Shown: piece by piece, positions 1 through 9,937 of the stretch
Numbering within the stretch: position 1 is the first letter of the stretch
Layout of the letters: each line of letters opens with the position of its first letter
Assembly: GCF_024505055.1 (NCBI RefSeq)
Contig: NZ_JANIBL010000029.1
Coordinates: forward strand, 1-57,882
Reading direction: 5' to 3'
DNA from: Methylomonas rosea
GTDB lineage: Bacteria; Pseudomonadota; Gammaproteobacteria; Methylococcales; Methylomonadaceae
Length of the DNA: 57,882 nucleotides
Notes under the pieces: model-generated
Database searches by the model: none
The model's input: only the letters and a program-made list of their open reading frames with translations
Told to the model about the DNA's origin: nothing
Position numbers and translations under genes: made by a program

Positions 1-1617
1 GGCTTGGCTACGCGCCATGTGTTGCAGATTTTGACGGGAGAAGATCAGGGTGCTCGGTCCGTCTTGACGTTCAATGGCCGCTTTCCAGCACACAGCCGAC
101 TCAACGGCGTCGCAAGGACGCCAGACCTGCATGTTGGGGATCATGCGCAGGGTGGCGGTTTGTTCGACGGGTTGGTGGGTCGGGCCGTCTTCGCCTAGGC
201 CGATGGAGTCGTGGGTGTAGACGAAGATGGTCGGAATTTTCATCAACGCGGCCATGCGTAGGGCGTTACGGGCGTATTCGCTGAACATCAGGAAGGTAGC
301 GCCGTAGGGTTTGAAACCGCCGTGCAGGGTCAGGCCGTTCATGATGGCGGACATGCCGAACTCACGCACGCCGTAGTAGATGTAGTTGCCATCAAAGCCG
401 GGCTGGTTGACATCTTTGCAGCCGGACCAGAGGGTCAGGTTGGAACCGGCCAAGTCGGCGGAACCGCCCAGCAGTTCAGGCAGCAACGGGCCAAAGCCGT
501 TCAGGGTGTTTTGCGAAGCTTTACGGCTGGCGATGGTTTCGCCTTTTTCGTTGACGGCGGCGATGAAGGCGCTGGATTTTTCCGCCCAATCAGCCGGCAG
601 TTCATTTTTGATGACCCGACGTTCGAATTCGGCAGCCAGTTCCGGATGTGCGGCTTGGTAGGCGGCAAATTTGGCGTTCCAGGCGCTTTCCAGTTGGGCA
701 CCTTTGGCGTTGGCGTCCCAGCCGGCTTTGATGTCGGCAGGGATTTCAAACGGCGCATGTGGCCAACCCAGGTTTTCACGGGTCAGGGCAATTTCGGCTT
801 CACCCAAAGCGGCACCGTGGCATTCTTCTTTGCCTTGTTTGTTCGGCGAACCGAAACCAATGGTGGTCTGGCAGCAGATGATGGTCGGTTTGTCGGTGAC
901 TTTTTTCGCTGCTTCGATGGCGGCTTTCACTGCCTCGGCGTCGTGACCGTCGACTTTAGGAATCACGTGCCAGCCGTAGGCTTCAAAACGTTGCGGGGTG
1001 TTGTCCAGGAACCAGCCTGCGACGTTGCCGTGACCACGCACTTCACCATCGATGGAGATGTTGTTGTCGTCGTAGAAGGCGATCAGTTTGCCCAGTTTCA
1101 TGGAGCCGGCCAGGGAGCAGGCTTCGTGGGAGATACCTTCCATCAAGCAGCCGTCACCCAGGAAGACGTAGGTGTGGTGGTCGACGATATCGTGACCGGG
1201 ACGGTTGAATTGACCGGCCAGGGTACGTTCGGCCAGCGCAAAGCCCACGGCATTGGTGATACCTTGTCCCAGAGGACCGGTGGTGGTTTCAACACCGTCG
1301 GTGTAGCCGTATTCAGGGTGTCCGGGGGTTTGCGAGTGCAGTTGGCGGAACTGTTTCAGTTCTTCGATCAGCAGGTTGTAGCCGGCCAAATGCAGCAAGG
1401 AATAAATCAGCATGGAGCCGTGACCGTTGGACAGGATGAAGCGGTCGCGGTTAGGCCATTTGGGGTTGCTGGGGTTGTGTTGCAGAAAATCGTTCCACAA
1501 TACTTCTGCGATGTCGGCCATCCCCATCGGCGCACCTGGGTGCCCTGAGTTGGCTTTCTGTACGGCGTCCATGCTGAGTGCGCGGATGGCGTTCGCTAAG
1601 TCTCGGCGCGAAGGCAT
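1..1617 (-). CDS. tkt: Transketolase, C-terminus beyond window
   Basis: Thiamine-diphosphate enzyme that moves two-carbon ketol units between sugar phosphates; in a RuMP methanotroph it helps regenerate ribulose 5-phosphate for formaldehyde fixation. Reading the minus strand from ATG at 1617 gives an open frame to base 1 (539 codons), so roughly the last 125 residues of a ~665-residue family are outside. Visible family motifs in order are [11 protein letters not shown] near the start, [24 protein letters not shown], the diphosphate/metal-binding [10 protein letters not shown], and [17 protein letters not shown] with the catalytic glutamate; the visible part ends in FSRQNL. The start is supported by AAAGGAG six bases upstream. 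It lies 202 bp downstream of phi in the same direction, but a terminator sits between them, so it may have its own promoter. Confidence 0.95.
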   Translation of the reverse strand, partial: MPSRRDLANAIRALSMDAVQKANSGHPGAPMGMADIAEVLWNDFLQHNPSNPKWPNRDRFILSNGHGSMLIYSLLHLAGYNLLIEELKQFRQLHSQTPGHPEYGYTDGVETTTGPLGQGITNAVGFALAERTLAGQFNRPGHDIVDHHTYVFLGDGCLMEGISHEACSLAGSMKLGKLIAFYDDNNISIDGEVRGHGNVAGWFLDNTPQRFEAYGWHVIPKVDGHDAEAVKAAIEAAKKVTDKPTIICCQTTIGFGSPNKQGKEECHGAALGEAEIALTRENLGWPHAPFEIPADIKAGWDANAKGAQLESAWNAKFAAYQAAHPELAAEFERRVIKNELPADWAEKSSAFIAAVNEKGETIASRKASQNTLNGFGPLLPELLGGSADLAGSNLTLWSGCKDVNQPGFDGNYIYYGVREFGMSAIMNGLTLHGGFKPYGATFLMFSEYARNALRMAALMKIPTIFVYTHDSIGLGEDGPTHQPVEQTATLRMIPNMQVWRPCDAVESAVCWKAAIERQDGPSTLIFSRQNLQHMARSQA

Positions 1618-1772
1618 GTTGGTCTCCTTTTTATTTTGTTATTTTAGTTGCGACATTTGATTACTCAAATATCACTCTGGCTGAGGCTGGTAAATACAAG
1701 GAAGACCAAAACCACACTCTCGTTCATTCAGACTGCTGGAATCGGTATCGCCTTGACACCCGAATGTAATGT

Positions 1773-1808
1773 AAAAAACCCGTGACCGAATCGCTCCGGC
1801 CACAGGTT
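1773..1808 (-). terminator. Intrinsic terminator after phi
   Basis: On the minus strand a 12-bp stem (AACCTGTGGCCG pairing with CGGTCACGGGTT, two G-U pairs) encloses an 8-base loop and runs straight into a T-rich tract. It lies just beyond the phi stop codon, so it probably ends or attenuates the hps-phi transcript before transketolase. Confidence 0.8.
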
Positions 1809-1819
1809 CACACGCTAAG

Positions 1820-2353
1820 TTATTCCAAGTTGGCGTGCCTTGATCTCATTTCTTCTTCTGCAATGCCTTTGTCATGAATTACATGCGAAATTGTCGCTTC
1901 CAGGAAAAACAGGGTAGACAATTCAAACACAGTACCCATAGGCATGCCTTTGACTTTACCGTATTGTTCAGATCTGCCGATTTGCAAAGTGACATCAGCC
2001 ATGTCGCCAATCGTCGAATCGTCCTTAGCCGAAATCAACACAATTTTTGCGCCGACTTCTTTGGCCTTTTTGGTAAAGGCTATCAACTGCTCGGTTTCAC
2101 CAGAGCCGGAAATAATGATCAACAAATCGCCAGCTTTAATACTTGGCGTAACGATTTCACCAACAACGCTAACATCGTAGCCGCCGTGCATCAAACGCAT
2201 CGCGAAGAAATTACCGACCAGCTTTGAACGGCCAGCGCCCGATATAAAAATGCGCTTGGCTTGATCCAGCATGTCGACCAAGGTTTTGTCGTGCGAGTCG
2301 GGTGTCGCTTCCAGAATCCCTGAGATTTTGTCAATAATTAACTGCTGATGCAT
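1820..2353 (-). CDS. hxlB: 6-phospho-3-hexuloisomerase
   Basis: Converts 3-hexulose 6-phosphate to fructose 6-phosphate, the second step of the ribulose monophosphate cycle. The 177-residue protein has the usual single SIS (sugar isomerase) fold: the phosphosugar-binding loop SGAGRS lies at about 38-43, followed by ISGSGET at 81-87, with GTVFELSTLFFLEA in the C-terminal half where the family carries its catalytic glutamate. Its length is typical. The start lies only 3 bases after the hps stop codon, so the two genes are one translation unit, as in most RuMP bacteria. The name phi is also used. Confidence 0.95.
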   Translation of the reverse strand: MHQQLIIDKISGILEATPDSHDKTLVDMLDQAKRIFISGAGRSKLVGNFFAMRLMHGGYDVSVVGEIVTPSIKAGDLLIIISGSGETEQLIAFTKKAKEVGAKIVLISAKDDSTIGDMADVTLQIGRSEQYGKVKGMPMGTVFELSTLFFLEATISHVIHDKGIAEEEMRSRHANLE

Positions 2354-2356
2354 GAC

Positions 2357-3004
2357 TTATACCGCCGCCGCATCAACCAGTTCACGGATTTCACGAGCAG
2401 CTTCAGCAGGTGAAGGAGCGCCGTAGATAGCCGCACCGACAACGATGATGTTCGCACCAGCTTCAACAACTTGTTGTACAGTGGCTTGTTTGATACCGCC
2501 GGCAACAGAGATGCGAACATTCAGACCCAAACGAGCGATGTCGTTCAGATCAGTAAACGGTGTGTGACCTGCTGCTTGCGCGTCCAGACCTGTGTGAATA
2601 CCAACGATTTGCGCGCCCAATTTGACAGACTCTCTTGCGCAGTCTGCTTTGTCAGCCACGTTGATCAAGTCGATTTGAGTTTCAGCGCCGTGTTTTTTCG
2701 CGGCTTTGATAACGCCGGCGATAGTGGCCAAACCGGATACGCCCAGCACGGTACAGATATCGGCGCCAGCTGCATAGAAAGCACCGGCTTCGTATTCGCC
2801 AGCGTCCATGGTTTTCAAGTCAACCAACAACAATTTGTCTGGGTAACGTTGTCTCAGTTCTTTAACCAGGTTGATACCGTTGTATTTAATGCAAGGAGTG
2901 CCGATTTCAAAAATGTCGACATAGGGTGCTACTTGATCTGCCAATGCAACTGTTTGGTTGAAATCCAGTGAATCCAACGCCATTTGAATTAATGGTCTTG
3001 CCAT
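2357..3004 (-). CDS. hxlA: 3-hexulose-6-phosphate synthase
   Basis: Aldol condensation of formaldehyde with ribulose 5-phosphate, the carbon-fixing step of type I methanotrophs. The 215-residue product is a TIM barrel of the orotidine-phosphate-decarboxylase superfamily: ALDSLDF at 9-15 and the metal/phosphate-binding DLKTMDAGE at 62-70 are characteristic, followed by GADICTVLG and HTGLDAQ. I chose ATG at 3004 (MARPLIQMALDS) because GGAG lies 8 bases before it and it matches the family N-terminus; an upstream in-frame start at 3061 would add 19 unlike residues. A sigma-70-type promoter lies about 100 bp upstream and phi follows after 3 bases. Also called hps. Confidence 0.96.
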   Translation of the reverse strand: MARPLIQMALDSLDFNQTVALADQVAPYVDIFEIGTPCIKYNGINLVKELRQRYPDKLLLVDLKTMDAGEYEAGAFYAAGADICTVLGVSGLATIAGVIKAAKKHGAETQIDLINVADKADCARESVKLGAQIVGIHTGLDAQAAGHTPFTDLNDIARLGLNVRISVAGGIKQATVQQVVEAGANIIVVGAAIYGAPSPAEAAREIRELVDAAAV

Positions 3005-3100
3005 GTGATGTGCTCCGAAAGTTTTAATTTTTAGTAATAGCCGATTCTTGCAAATTGCCACAACCCGCTAGGCTTGTCACGTACGTGTGATGCATTTGTA

Positions 3101-3130
3101 ACTGTAAGATAGAAATGGGATATATGTCAA
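3101..3130 (-). promoter_or_regulatory. Putative sigma-70 promoter of hps-phi
   Basis: Minus strand shows a perfect -35 box TTGACA (3125-3130) and a -10-like TACAGT (3101-3106) separated by 18 bp. Transcription would start near 3094, giving a leader of about 90 bases before the hps ATG. Confidence 0.6.
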
Positions 3131-3436
3131 TGCTTAGCAACTCCGCGCAGCCTATAGATTGTAAGGACAAATTGTTACTAGACAATTCCGCGGCGTAACC
3201 TTAGGCTGAACAAACTCGCAGGCAGACCGAACGAAATTGTATTTCCATTTTAGGATTCACAGCTTACAAGCTGATAAATCTCGATATTTTTTGGTTAACT
3301 GTCTTTCCTGCCAGCAACACGGCAGCCGCCATTGATTTGACCGCCAGCTTGAGGCACCCAAATAGGCGTGTTTTGCCTGGCATAGAAAATATGAAAAAGT
3401 CATACCTCCAACTTAAAACAACCGGAGAAAGACAGC
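3131..3436. other. Divergent intergenic region, hps / thpR
   Basis: Non-coding stretch between the hps promoter and thpR. It must hold the promoter of the plus-strand thpR gene, but I could not pick out convincing -35/-10 boxes, and I see no conserved RNA structure or gene. Confidence 0.5.
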
Positions 3437-3964
3437 TTGAAGCGTCTCTTTTTTGCCTTATGGCCGGAACAAAACATCAAGCAACAATGTGCAACTTTAA
3501 CCGGCAAATTAAACCTGACCGGAAAACCGGTTAGCGAGGCAAATTTGCATGTCACGCTGTTGTTTTTAGGAAGTATTTATCCAGAACAACAGACCGTACT
3601 CACCAAGGAAGCCGGAAAACTGCCAGCGCCACTTATGACGCTAACTTTCGATCGCCTGAGTTTCTGGAAAAAACCTGGCGTGCTATGCCTAACCGCCAGT
3701 CAATTCGATCAAAGCGTGTCGATATTGCACGAAAACTTAACCAGCATAGCTAAGCGACAAAGAATAGCTGTCGAAGACAGACCATTTAAGCCGCATGTCA
3801 CTTTAGTCAAAAAGGTCAATTCGGTAATCGATCTCGATTTCGCCCCTATTCTTTGGCGATCAAACGGATTCTGCTTGGTAGAATCCTGTTCAGGCGCCAA
3901 TGGCGTTGAATACCGGATCATTGAACGCTGGCCGGCAAGCTACCAACCCAAAGCAGGAGATTAA
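3437..3964 (+). CDS. thpR: RNA 2',3'-cyclic phosphodiesterase (2'-5' RNA ligase family)
   Basis: Member of the 2H phosphoesterase superfamily, which acts on 2',3'-cyclic phosphate or 2'-5' linked RNA ends. The 175-residue protein carries both diagnostic H-x-T motifs, HVTL at 38-41 and HVTL at 120-123, and the typical N-terminus KRLFFALWP. The start codon is TTG at 3437, supported by GGAG nine bases upstream and by alignment of the first residues with the family; no ATG fits as well. The MIF-like gene follows 2 bases after the stop codon, so the two are probably co-transcribed. Confidence 0.88.
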   Translation: MKRLFFALWPEQNIKQQCATLTGKLNLTGKPVSEANLHVTLLFLGSIYPEQQTVLTKEAGKLPAPLMTLTFDRLSFWKKPGVLCLTASQFDQSVSILHENLTSIAKRQRIAVEDRPFKPHVTLVKKVNSVIDLDFAPILWRSNGFCLVESCSGANGVEYRIIERWPASYQPKAGD

Positions 3965-3966
3965 TC

Positions 3967-4314
3967 ATGCCTCTTTTAAAACTCAATACCAACGTTACGC
4001 TAGACACCGAACAAAAATCAAAAATGCTAGGCGAACTATCGCAACTAATGTCCAAAGAAACCGGCAAACCGGAGCGATACGTCATGATTAGCATTGCGGA
4101 AAACAACGCCATGTTGTTTGCCGGCAGCGCAGCACCCTTGGCATATCTGGAATGTAAAAGTATCGGCTTGAGCAGTAGCCAAGCAAAAAACTTGTCCGCA
4201 TCAATATGCCAACTGCTTAATACCCGATTTTCGATCCCTCAGGATCGGATTTATATCGAATTCAGTAACTGTCCAGCTGATTTTTGGGGTTGGAACGGCT
4301 CGACATTTGGCTAG
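3967..4314 (+). CDS. MIF-like tautomerase family protein
   Basis: A 115-residue protein of the macrophage migration inhibitory factor / phenylpyruvate tautomerase superfamily. It starts MPLLKLNTNV, so removal of Met would expose the catalytic N-terminal proline, and it contains the family-like stretches GKPERYVMISIAEN and RIYIEFSNCPADFWGWNGSTFG. Known members are small trimers that tautomerise phenylpyruvate or similar keto-enols; the physiological substrate in bacteria is generally unknown, so the role here is open. It lies directly behind thpR and ends convergently with the comEA-like gene. Confidence 0.85.
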   Translation: MPLLKLNTNVTLDTEQKSKMLGELSQLMSKETGKPERYVMISIAENNAMLFAGSAAPLAYLECKSIGLSSSQAKNLSASICQLLNTRFSIPQDRIYIEFSNCPADFWGWNGSTFG

Positions 4315-4369
4315 ACAACCCGGACGTCAAATAAATATGACTGGGCACTTCAGACAAAACAGACCTGAT

Positions 4370-4402
4370 GAGTTGGCGCGCCAGACTCAAGCACACCAAC
4401 TC
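4370..4402. terminator. Possible terminator between convergent genes
   Basis: GAGTTGG and CCAACTC form a 7-bp stem with a long 19-base loop, followed on the plus strand by a T-rich stretch. Its position between two convergent genes fits termination, but the large loop makes it weak. Confidence 0.3.
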
Positions 4403-4409
4403 AGTCGCT

Positions 4410-4736
4410 TTATTTTGGTTTTTTAGGCTCTTGGGGTTTTTCCGGCTTCTCGGGCTTATCGATTTTTTCAGCAGCAGCGGGAGCAGAATCCCCAAACAGA
4501 ATATTCTTCTCATTCTGTTGGACGGTTTTCTCACCGATTCCTGACACATTTTCCAAGTCTTTCAATGTCTTAAAATCGCCATGCTCCTTGCGGTATTGAA
4601 CCACCGCCTCAGCCTTCTTCGGACCTATTCCCGTCAAGGCCTTGGAAATGGTTTCAGCATCTGCTTGGTTGATATTGATTGGTTCGGCAAATACGGCAAA
4701 AGAACACAGCATAAAAAGTACAAATAACTTTTTCAT
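4410..4736 (-). CDS. ComEA-like helix-hairpin-helix DNA-binding protein
   Basis: A small secreted protein (108 residues). Residues 1-17 form a signal peptide ending AVFA; residues 20-80 carry tandem helix-hairpin-helix motifs (ININQADAETIS, LTGIGPKKAEAVV and VSGIGEKTVQ) typical of ComEA-type DNA receptors. Unlike canonical Gram-positive ComEA it has no separate N-terminal anchor or SLBB domain; proteobacterial versions are short periplasmic forms that ratchet incoming DNA during natural transformation. The C-terminal ~20 residues are a Pro/Lys/Glu-rich tail (PEKPEKPQEPKKPK) of unknown role. It is a single gene with GGAG upstream of the ATG. A role in DNA uptake is inferred from the family. 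Confidence 0.85.
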   Translation of the reverse strand: MKKLFVLFMLCSFAVFAEPININQADAETISKALTGIGPKKAEAVVQYRKEHGDFKTLKDLENVSGIGEKTVQQNEKNILFGDSAPAAAEKIDKPEKPEKPQEPKKPK

Positions 4737-4866
4737 GAATTTTCTCCGATTGGATTTTAGTGATTGCCTGGACTAATCAGCGCATACGTATATCGGCTGA
4801 CCTTGCAAGCTAGGCAATCTTAGTCTGTTCTTTGAATTTTACAATTCAAAAACAAAAATCAACTGA

Positions 4867-5838
4867 CTAATCGACGTTAGCCACAATCACCGCGCGAACC
4901 GGCGCTGGCAAGCCTTCGCAAGTCAAATCAGAAGAATCCGGGTCCAAAAATTCCGCTAAAGAATGAAACCGCATCCATTCGGTACTACGCTGTTCTTCGA
5001 CTGAAGTTTTGGACACATCTACCAAGCGGATATTTTTAAACCCGCAGCGGCGCATCCATAACATCAATGCTGCGCAGCTAGGCAAAAACCAAACATTACG
5101 CATTTGCGCATAACGCCCCTCAGGCACTAAGACTTGCCCGGCATCGCCTTCGACCACCAGAGTCTCCAAAATCAATTCGCCGCCAGAGCGCAAACAGCCC
5201 TTCAACTCCAGCAAATGATCGATAGGCGAACGCCTGTGATACAACACCCCCATCGAGAACACCGTATCGAACAAACCCATATTGGGCGGCACATCTTCAA
5301 TCCCCAACGGCAATAGATAAATCGGCGCATCGCCGTGCAACTTACGGATAGCCTGAAACTGCATGACGCTGAGCATCGTTGGGTCAATCCCAACCACCAA
5401 TCTCGCTCCCGCACCGAGCATGCGCCAACAATGATAGCCATTACCACAACCGACATCCAAAACCAAGCGATTTTGCAATGGTGCGATCTGCTCTTTTACC
5501 CTGTCCCATTTCCAGTCCGAACGCCATTCGGTATCAATGTCGATGCCAAATATCCGATACGGCCCTTTTCGCCAAGGATGCAATTGCATCAATTGTTCGC
5601 GCAAACCGGCCCGCATCTCGTCGGAAATGTCCTCAGCCCGACCGATTCTGACACCATCCAGTAAATCGACACTCGACGGCGTCAATTGCGGCAATTTGTC
5701 TACCGCCTGTTGCCAGCGCTTCAAATCGCCATGCGACGAATCCGCGAAAGCCGCCGCCAATTGCCCAGGTAAACCGCTTACCCAGACTTCGTCGCCGGCC
5801 GCCGCCAACGCTTGATAAAGACCTTGGTATAGTGTCAT
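4867..5838 (-). CDS. cmoB: tRNA U34 carboxymethyltransferase
   Basis: Transfers the carboxymethyl group of carboxy-SAM to 5-hydroxyuridine at the tRNA wobble position, giving uridine-5-oxyacetic acid. At 323 residues it has the standard family length. Characteristic segments are HPWRKGPY (87-94), IDTEWRSDWKWDR (101-113), the SAM-binding loop DVGCGNGYH (128-136) and the later SMGVLYHRRSP. The start overlaps the cmoA stop codon in an ATGA arrangement, so the pair is translationally coupled and supplies both the cofactor (CmoA) and the transferase. Confidence 0.96.
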   Translation of the reverse strand: MTLYQGLYQALAAAGDEVWVSGLPGQLAAAFADSSHGDLKRWQQAVDKLPQLTPSSVDLLDGVRIGRAEDISDEMRAGLREQLMQLHPWRKGPYRIFGIDIDTEWRSDWKWDRVKEQIAPLQNRLVLDVGCGNGYHCWRMLGAGARLVVGIDPTMLSVMQFQAIRKLHGDAPIYLLPLGIEDVPPNMGLFDTVFSMGVLYHRRSPIDHLLELKGCLRSGGELILETLVVEGDAGQVLVPEGRYAQMRNVWFLPSCAALMLWMRRCGFKNIRLVDVSKTSVEEQRSTEWMRFHSLAEFLDPDSSDLTCEGLPAPVRAVIVANVD

Positions 5839-6566
5839 TTCAACGCAATCATCGAAGCAAAGTTGAAATATTGAAACCAGACTTCCGCGCTGGCGAACCC
5901 CGCCACTTTCAAGCGCTGTTGATGCACGGCAAAAGTTTCCGGAATCAGCACATTTTCCAACGCGCTACGCTTTTGGCTGATTTCCAGCTCACTATAACCA
6001 TGAGCTTTTTTGAATAAGTGATGCATATCGATCTGCAAAGCCTGTTGTCGAGCATCGTCGAACGCCAGCTTCTCCGACAAAATCAAAATTCCGCCCGGCA
6101 ACAAACCGCGATAGATAGTGGCCAAAAATGCCTGACGATCGGCCAACGGAATAAACTGTAAGGTAAAATTCAGCACAACCACCGAGGCATTGCTAATCGC
6201 CATATCGCGAATATCCGCACATATGATTTCTATCTCGGCTCCTTCGGAAGCAGCCGACAGATTTTGCCGACATTGCTCGACCATTGCTGCCGAACAATCC
6301 ACCGCGACGATCCGGCAATTTTTAGTCCTGATTTGCTGGTGCATAGCTAAGGTCGCCGCACCCAACGAGCAGCCCAAGTCATAACAAACGCTATCTTCCT
6401 TGGCAAAACGTGCCGCCAATAAACCGATAGCCGAGATGATAGTGCTGTAACCGGGAACCGAGCGCTGAATCATATCCGGAAAGACTTTGACGACAGCTTC
6501 GTCGAAGGTAAATGCGCTGATTTCGCCCAGCGGACTGGCGTACAGAGAGTCTTTAGCGGATTGCAT
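5835..6566 (-). CDS. cmoA: Carboxy-S-adenosyl-L-methionine synthase
   Basis: Makes carboxy-SAM from SAM and prephenate, the donor used by CmoB for wobble-uridine modification. The 243-residue protein is a class I methyltransferase fold with the loop YDLGCSLGAAT at about 62-72, and family hallmarks FDEAVVKVFPDMIQRSVPGY near the N-terminus and VLNFTLQFIPLADR in the middle. The length is normal for the family. It is first in a two-gene operon with cmoB. Confidence 0.96.
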   Translation of the reverse strand: MQSAKDSLYASPLGEISAFTFDEAVVKVFPDMIQRSVPGYSTIISAIGLLAARFAKEDSVCYDLGCSLGAATLAMHQQIRTKNCRIVAVDCSAAMVEQCRQNLSAASEGAEIEIICADIRDMAISNASVVVLNFTLQFIPLADRQAFLATIYRGLLPGGILILSEKLAFDDARQQALQIDMHHLFKKAHGYSELEISQKRSALENVLIPETFAVHQQRLKVAGFASAEVWFQYFNFASMIALK

Positions 6567-6627
6567 ACTGATGATGATTCCCGGCCACCCTAATCGGCAC
6601 AGCCGGGAACATTAAGAAGGGAAAAGC

Positions 6628-8431
<1,804 letters not shown>

Positions 8432-8453
8432 CAACCAAACAAACGGACCCGGC

Positions 8454-9029
8454 ATGAACGAAGACTTTGATCCTGATGACAATAATTCGACTGACGATCC
8501 GCCTATAGAGCGCCGACGTTACTTCGGCCTGGAACAGGCGGTATTTATCCTGCTGGTCGTTTTATCGTTGTTAGGCATCGCCATTACCGAATTTAACCCG
8601 CACGACGGTTATGGCTACTGGCTATTCATGGTGATCGTGTTCGGCATTCTGTCTATTTTCGTGTCCTGGCTACAAACCAAAACCAACGAAAACGACTTTG
8701 GCGACATCGTCAAAGCCCAAGGTCTACATTGGCTGCACACCCTGGTTGTCGTGATTGCCGCCGCATTGCTTAACAAATCCGAGCAGCTATCCGACAGAAG
8801 CGCCAGTCTGGTGATTTTGTTGATCCTGGCCTTGGCGACGATGCTCGATGGCATACGCATCGGCTGGCAATATAGCTTACTCGGCTTTTTCCTCGCGACC
8901 TGCGCGCTGATCGTGGCCTATTTTGAGAACTTTATGCCTATCAGTATCGGACTGGGCGTGCTGGTGACAGCCTGCACTTTCCTCTGGGAATATTGGCGCA
9001 GTAAATACAGTACCGATGATGAAAATTGA
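8454..9029 (+). CDS. Integral membrane protein of unknown function
   Basis: A 191-residue protein that I do not recognise. The first ~20 residues are acidic and hydrophilic (many Asp/Asn) and are followed by RRR, then about five to six hydrophobic segments (roughly 27-47, 55-77, 90-110, 117-135, 139-158, 160-180). The positive residues before the first segment suggest a cytoplasmic N-terminus. It lies 22 bp after hemB and its last codons overlap the aroE start (GATGATGAAAATTGA), which suggests co-transcription with both. No catalytic motif is visible. Confidence 0.75.
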   Translation: MNEDFDPDDNNSTDDPPIERRRYFGLEQAVFILLVVLSLLGIAITEFNPHDGYGYWLFMVIVFGILSIFVSWLQTKTNENDFGDIVKAQGLHWLHTLVVVIAAALLNKSEQLSDRSASLVILLILALATMLDGIRIGWQYSLLGFFLATCALIVAYFENFMPISIGLGVLVTACTFLWEYWRSKYSTDDEN

Positions 9030-9864
9030 TAATTATGCGGTGTTCGGCCAGCCGATCAGCCACAGCAAATCACCGCGTATCCATACATTATTTGCCGAAC
9101 AAACCGGCCAACTCATGGACTATGCAGCCCGAGAGGTGTCTGCGGAAAATTTTACAGCGGCGACCACCCATTTTTTCGCCGAAGGCGGTAAAGGCCTGAA
9201 TTGCACCGTTCCGCTCAAGGAGCTGGCTTGGCAATATGCCGATCAACTGACGGAACGCGCCCGTCTGGCAAAAGCCGTTAATACCTTAGCCCGCCAAGCG
9301 GATGGCAGTATTTCGGGCGACAACACCGACGGCATCGGCTTGCTGAACGACTTGACCGTAAACCACGGCATCGAGCTGAAAGGTGTCAAGATTCTCATCC
9401 TGGGAGCGGGGGGCGCGACCAGAGGCATCGTCCCTCCCCTGCTGGAACAGCAGCCATCCACATTGATAATCGCCAATCGCAATATAGGCAAAGCGCAAGC
9501 TATCGCTGCCGATTTCGCCGCACTGGGTAAGGTGCAAACTTGCGATTACGCTAGTCTTATAGATCGACAATTTGATTTGATCATCAACGCCACGTCGGCC
9601 AGCCTCAGCGGCGATTTGCCGCCCTTGCCCGCCGCACTATTGAAAGCGGGCGGTAGTTGCTACGATCTGGCATATGCCAACCAAGCCACCGCATTTGTGA
9701 CTTGGGGATTGACGAATAACGCTGCTCATAGCCTGGATGGCTTGGGCATGCTGGTAGAACAGGCCGCCGAAGCTTTCTTTATATGGAGAGGCGTGCGTCC
9801 GCACACCGCGCCCGTAATTGGCCTGTTAAACGCCGAAAGAGAATTAAACAACACGAACGGATGA
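9016..9864 (+). CDS. aroE: Shikimate dehydrogenase (NADP+)
   Basis: Reduces 3-dehydroshikimate to shikimate in aromatic amino-acid synthesis. The 282-residue protein shows the shikimate-binding SHSKSPRIH at 15-23, the catalytic lysine in NCTVPLKE (K68), NTDGIG at 103-108, the Rossmann loop GAGGATRG at 130-137, and the late YDLAYA and DGLGMLVEQAA motifs. The start is one of two adjacent ATG codons (9016 or 9019) that overlap the end of the preceding membrane-protein gene. Its length is slightly above the E. coli enzyme (272). Confidence 0.95.
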   Translation: MMKIDNYAVFGQPISHSKSPRIHTLFAEQTGQLMDYAAREVSAENFTAATTHFFAEGGKGLNCTVPLKELAWQYADQLTERARLAKAVNTLARQADGSISGDNTDGIGLLNDLTVNHGIELKGVKILILGAGGATRGIVPPLLEQQPSTLIIANRNIGKAQAIAADFAALGKVQTCDYASLIDRQFDLIINATSASLSGDLPPLPAALLKAGGSCYDLAYANQATAFVTWGLTNNAAHSLDGLGMLVEQAAEAFFIWRGVRPHTAPVIGLLNAERELNNTNG

Positions 9865-9937
9865 AACTATTGACCGGGGCGATGTCCATGGTAACAATCT
9901 CCCCAAACCGCCCGCCATTAACGTTTACTGGAATAAT

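Noticed and set aside
322..1548. Long plus-strand open frame (408 codons)
   Set aside because: It lies antisense to transketolase, whose minus-strand translation shows all family motifs; the plus frame has no recognisable domain.
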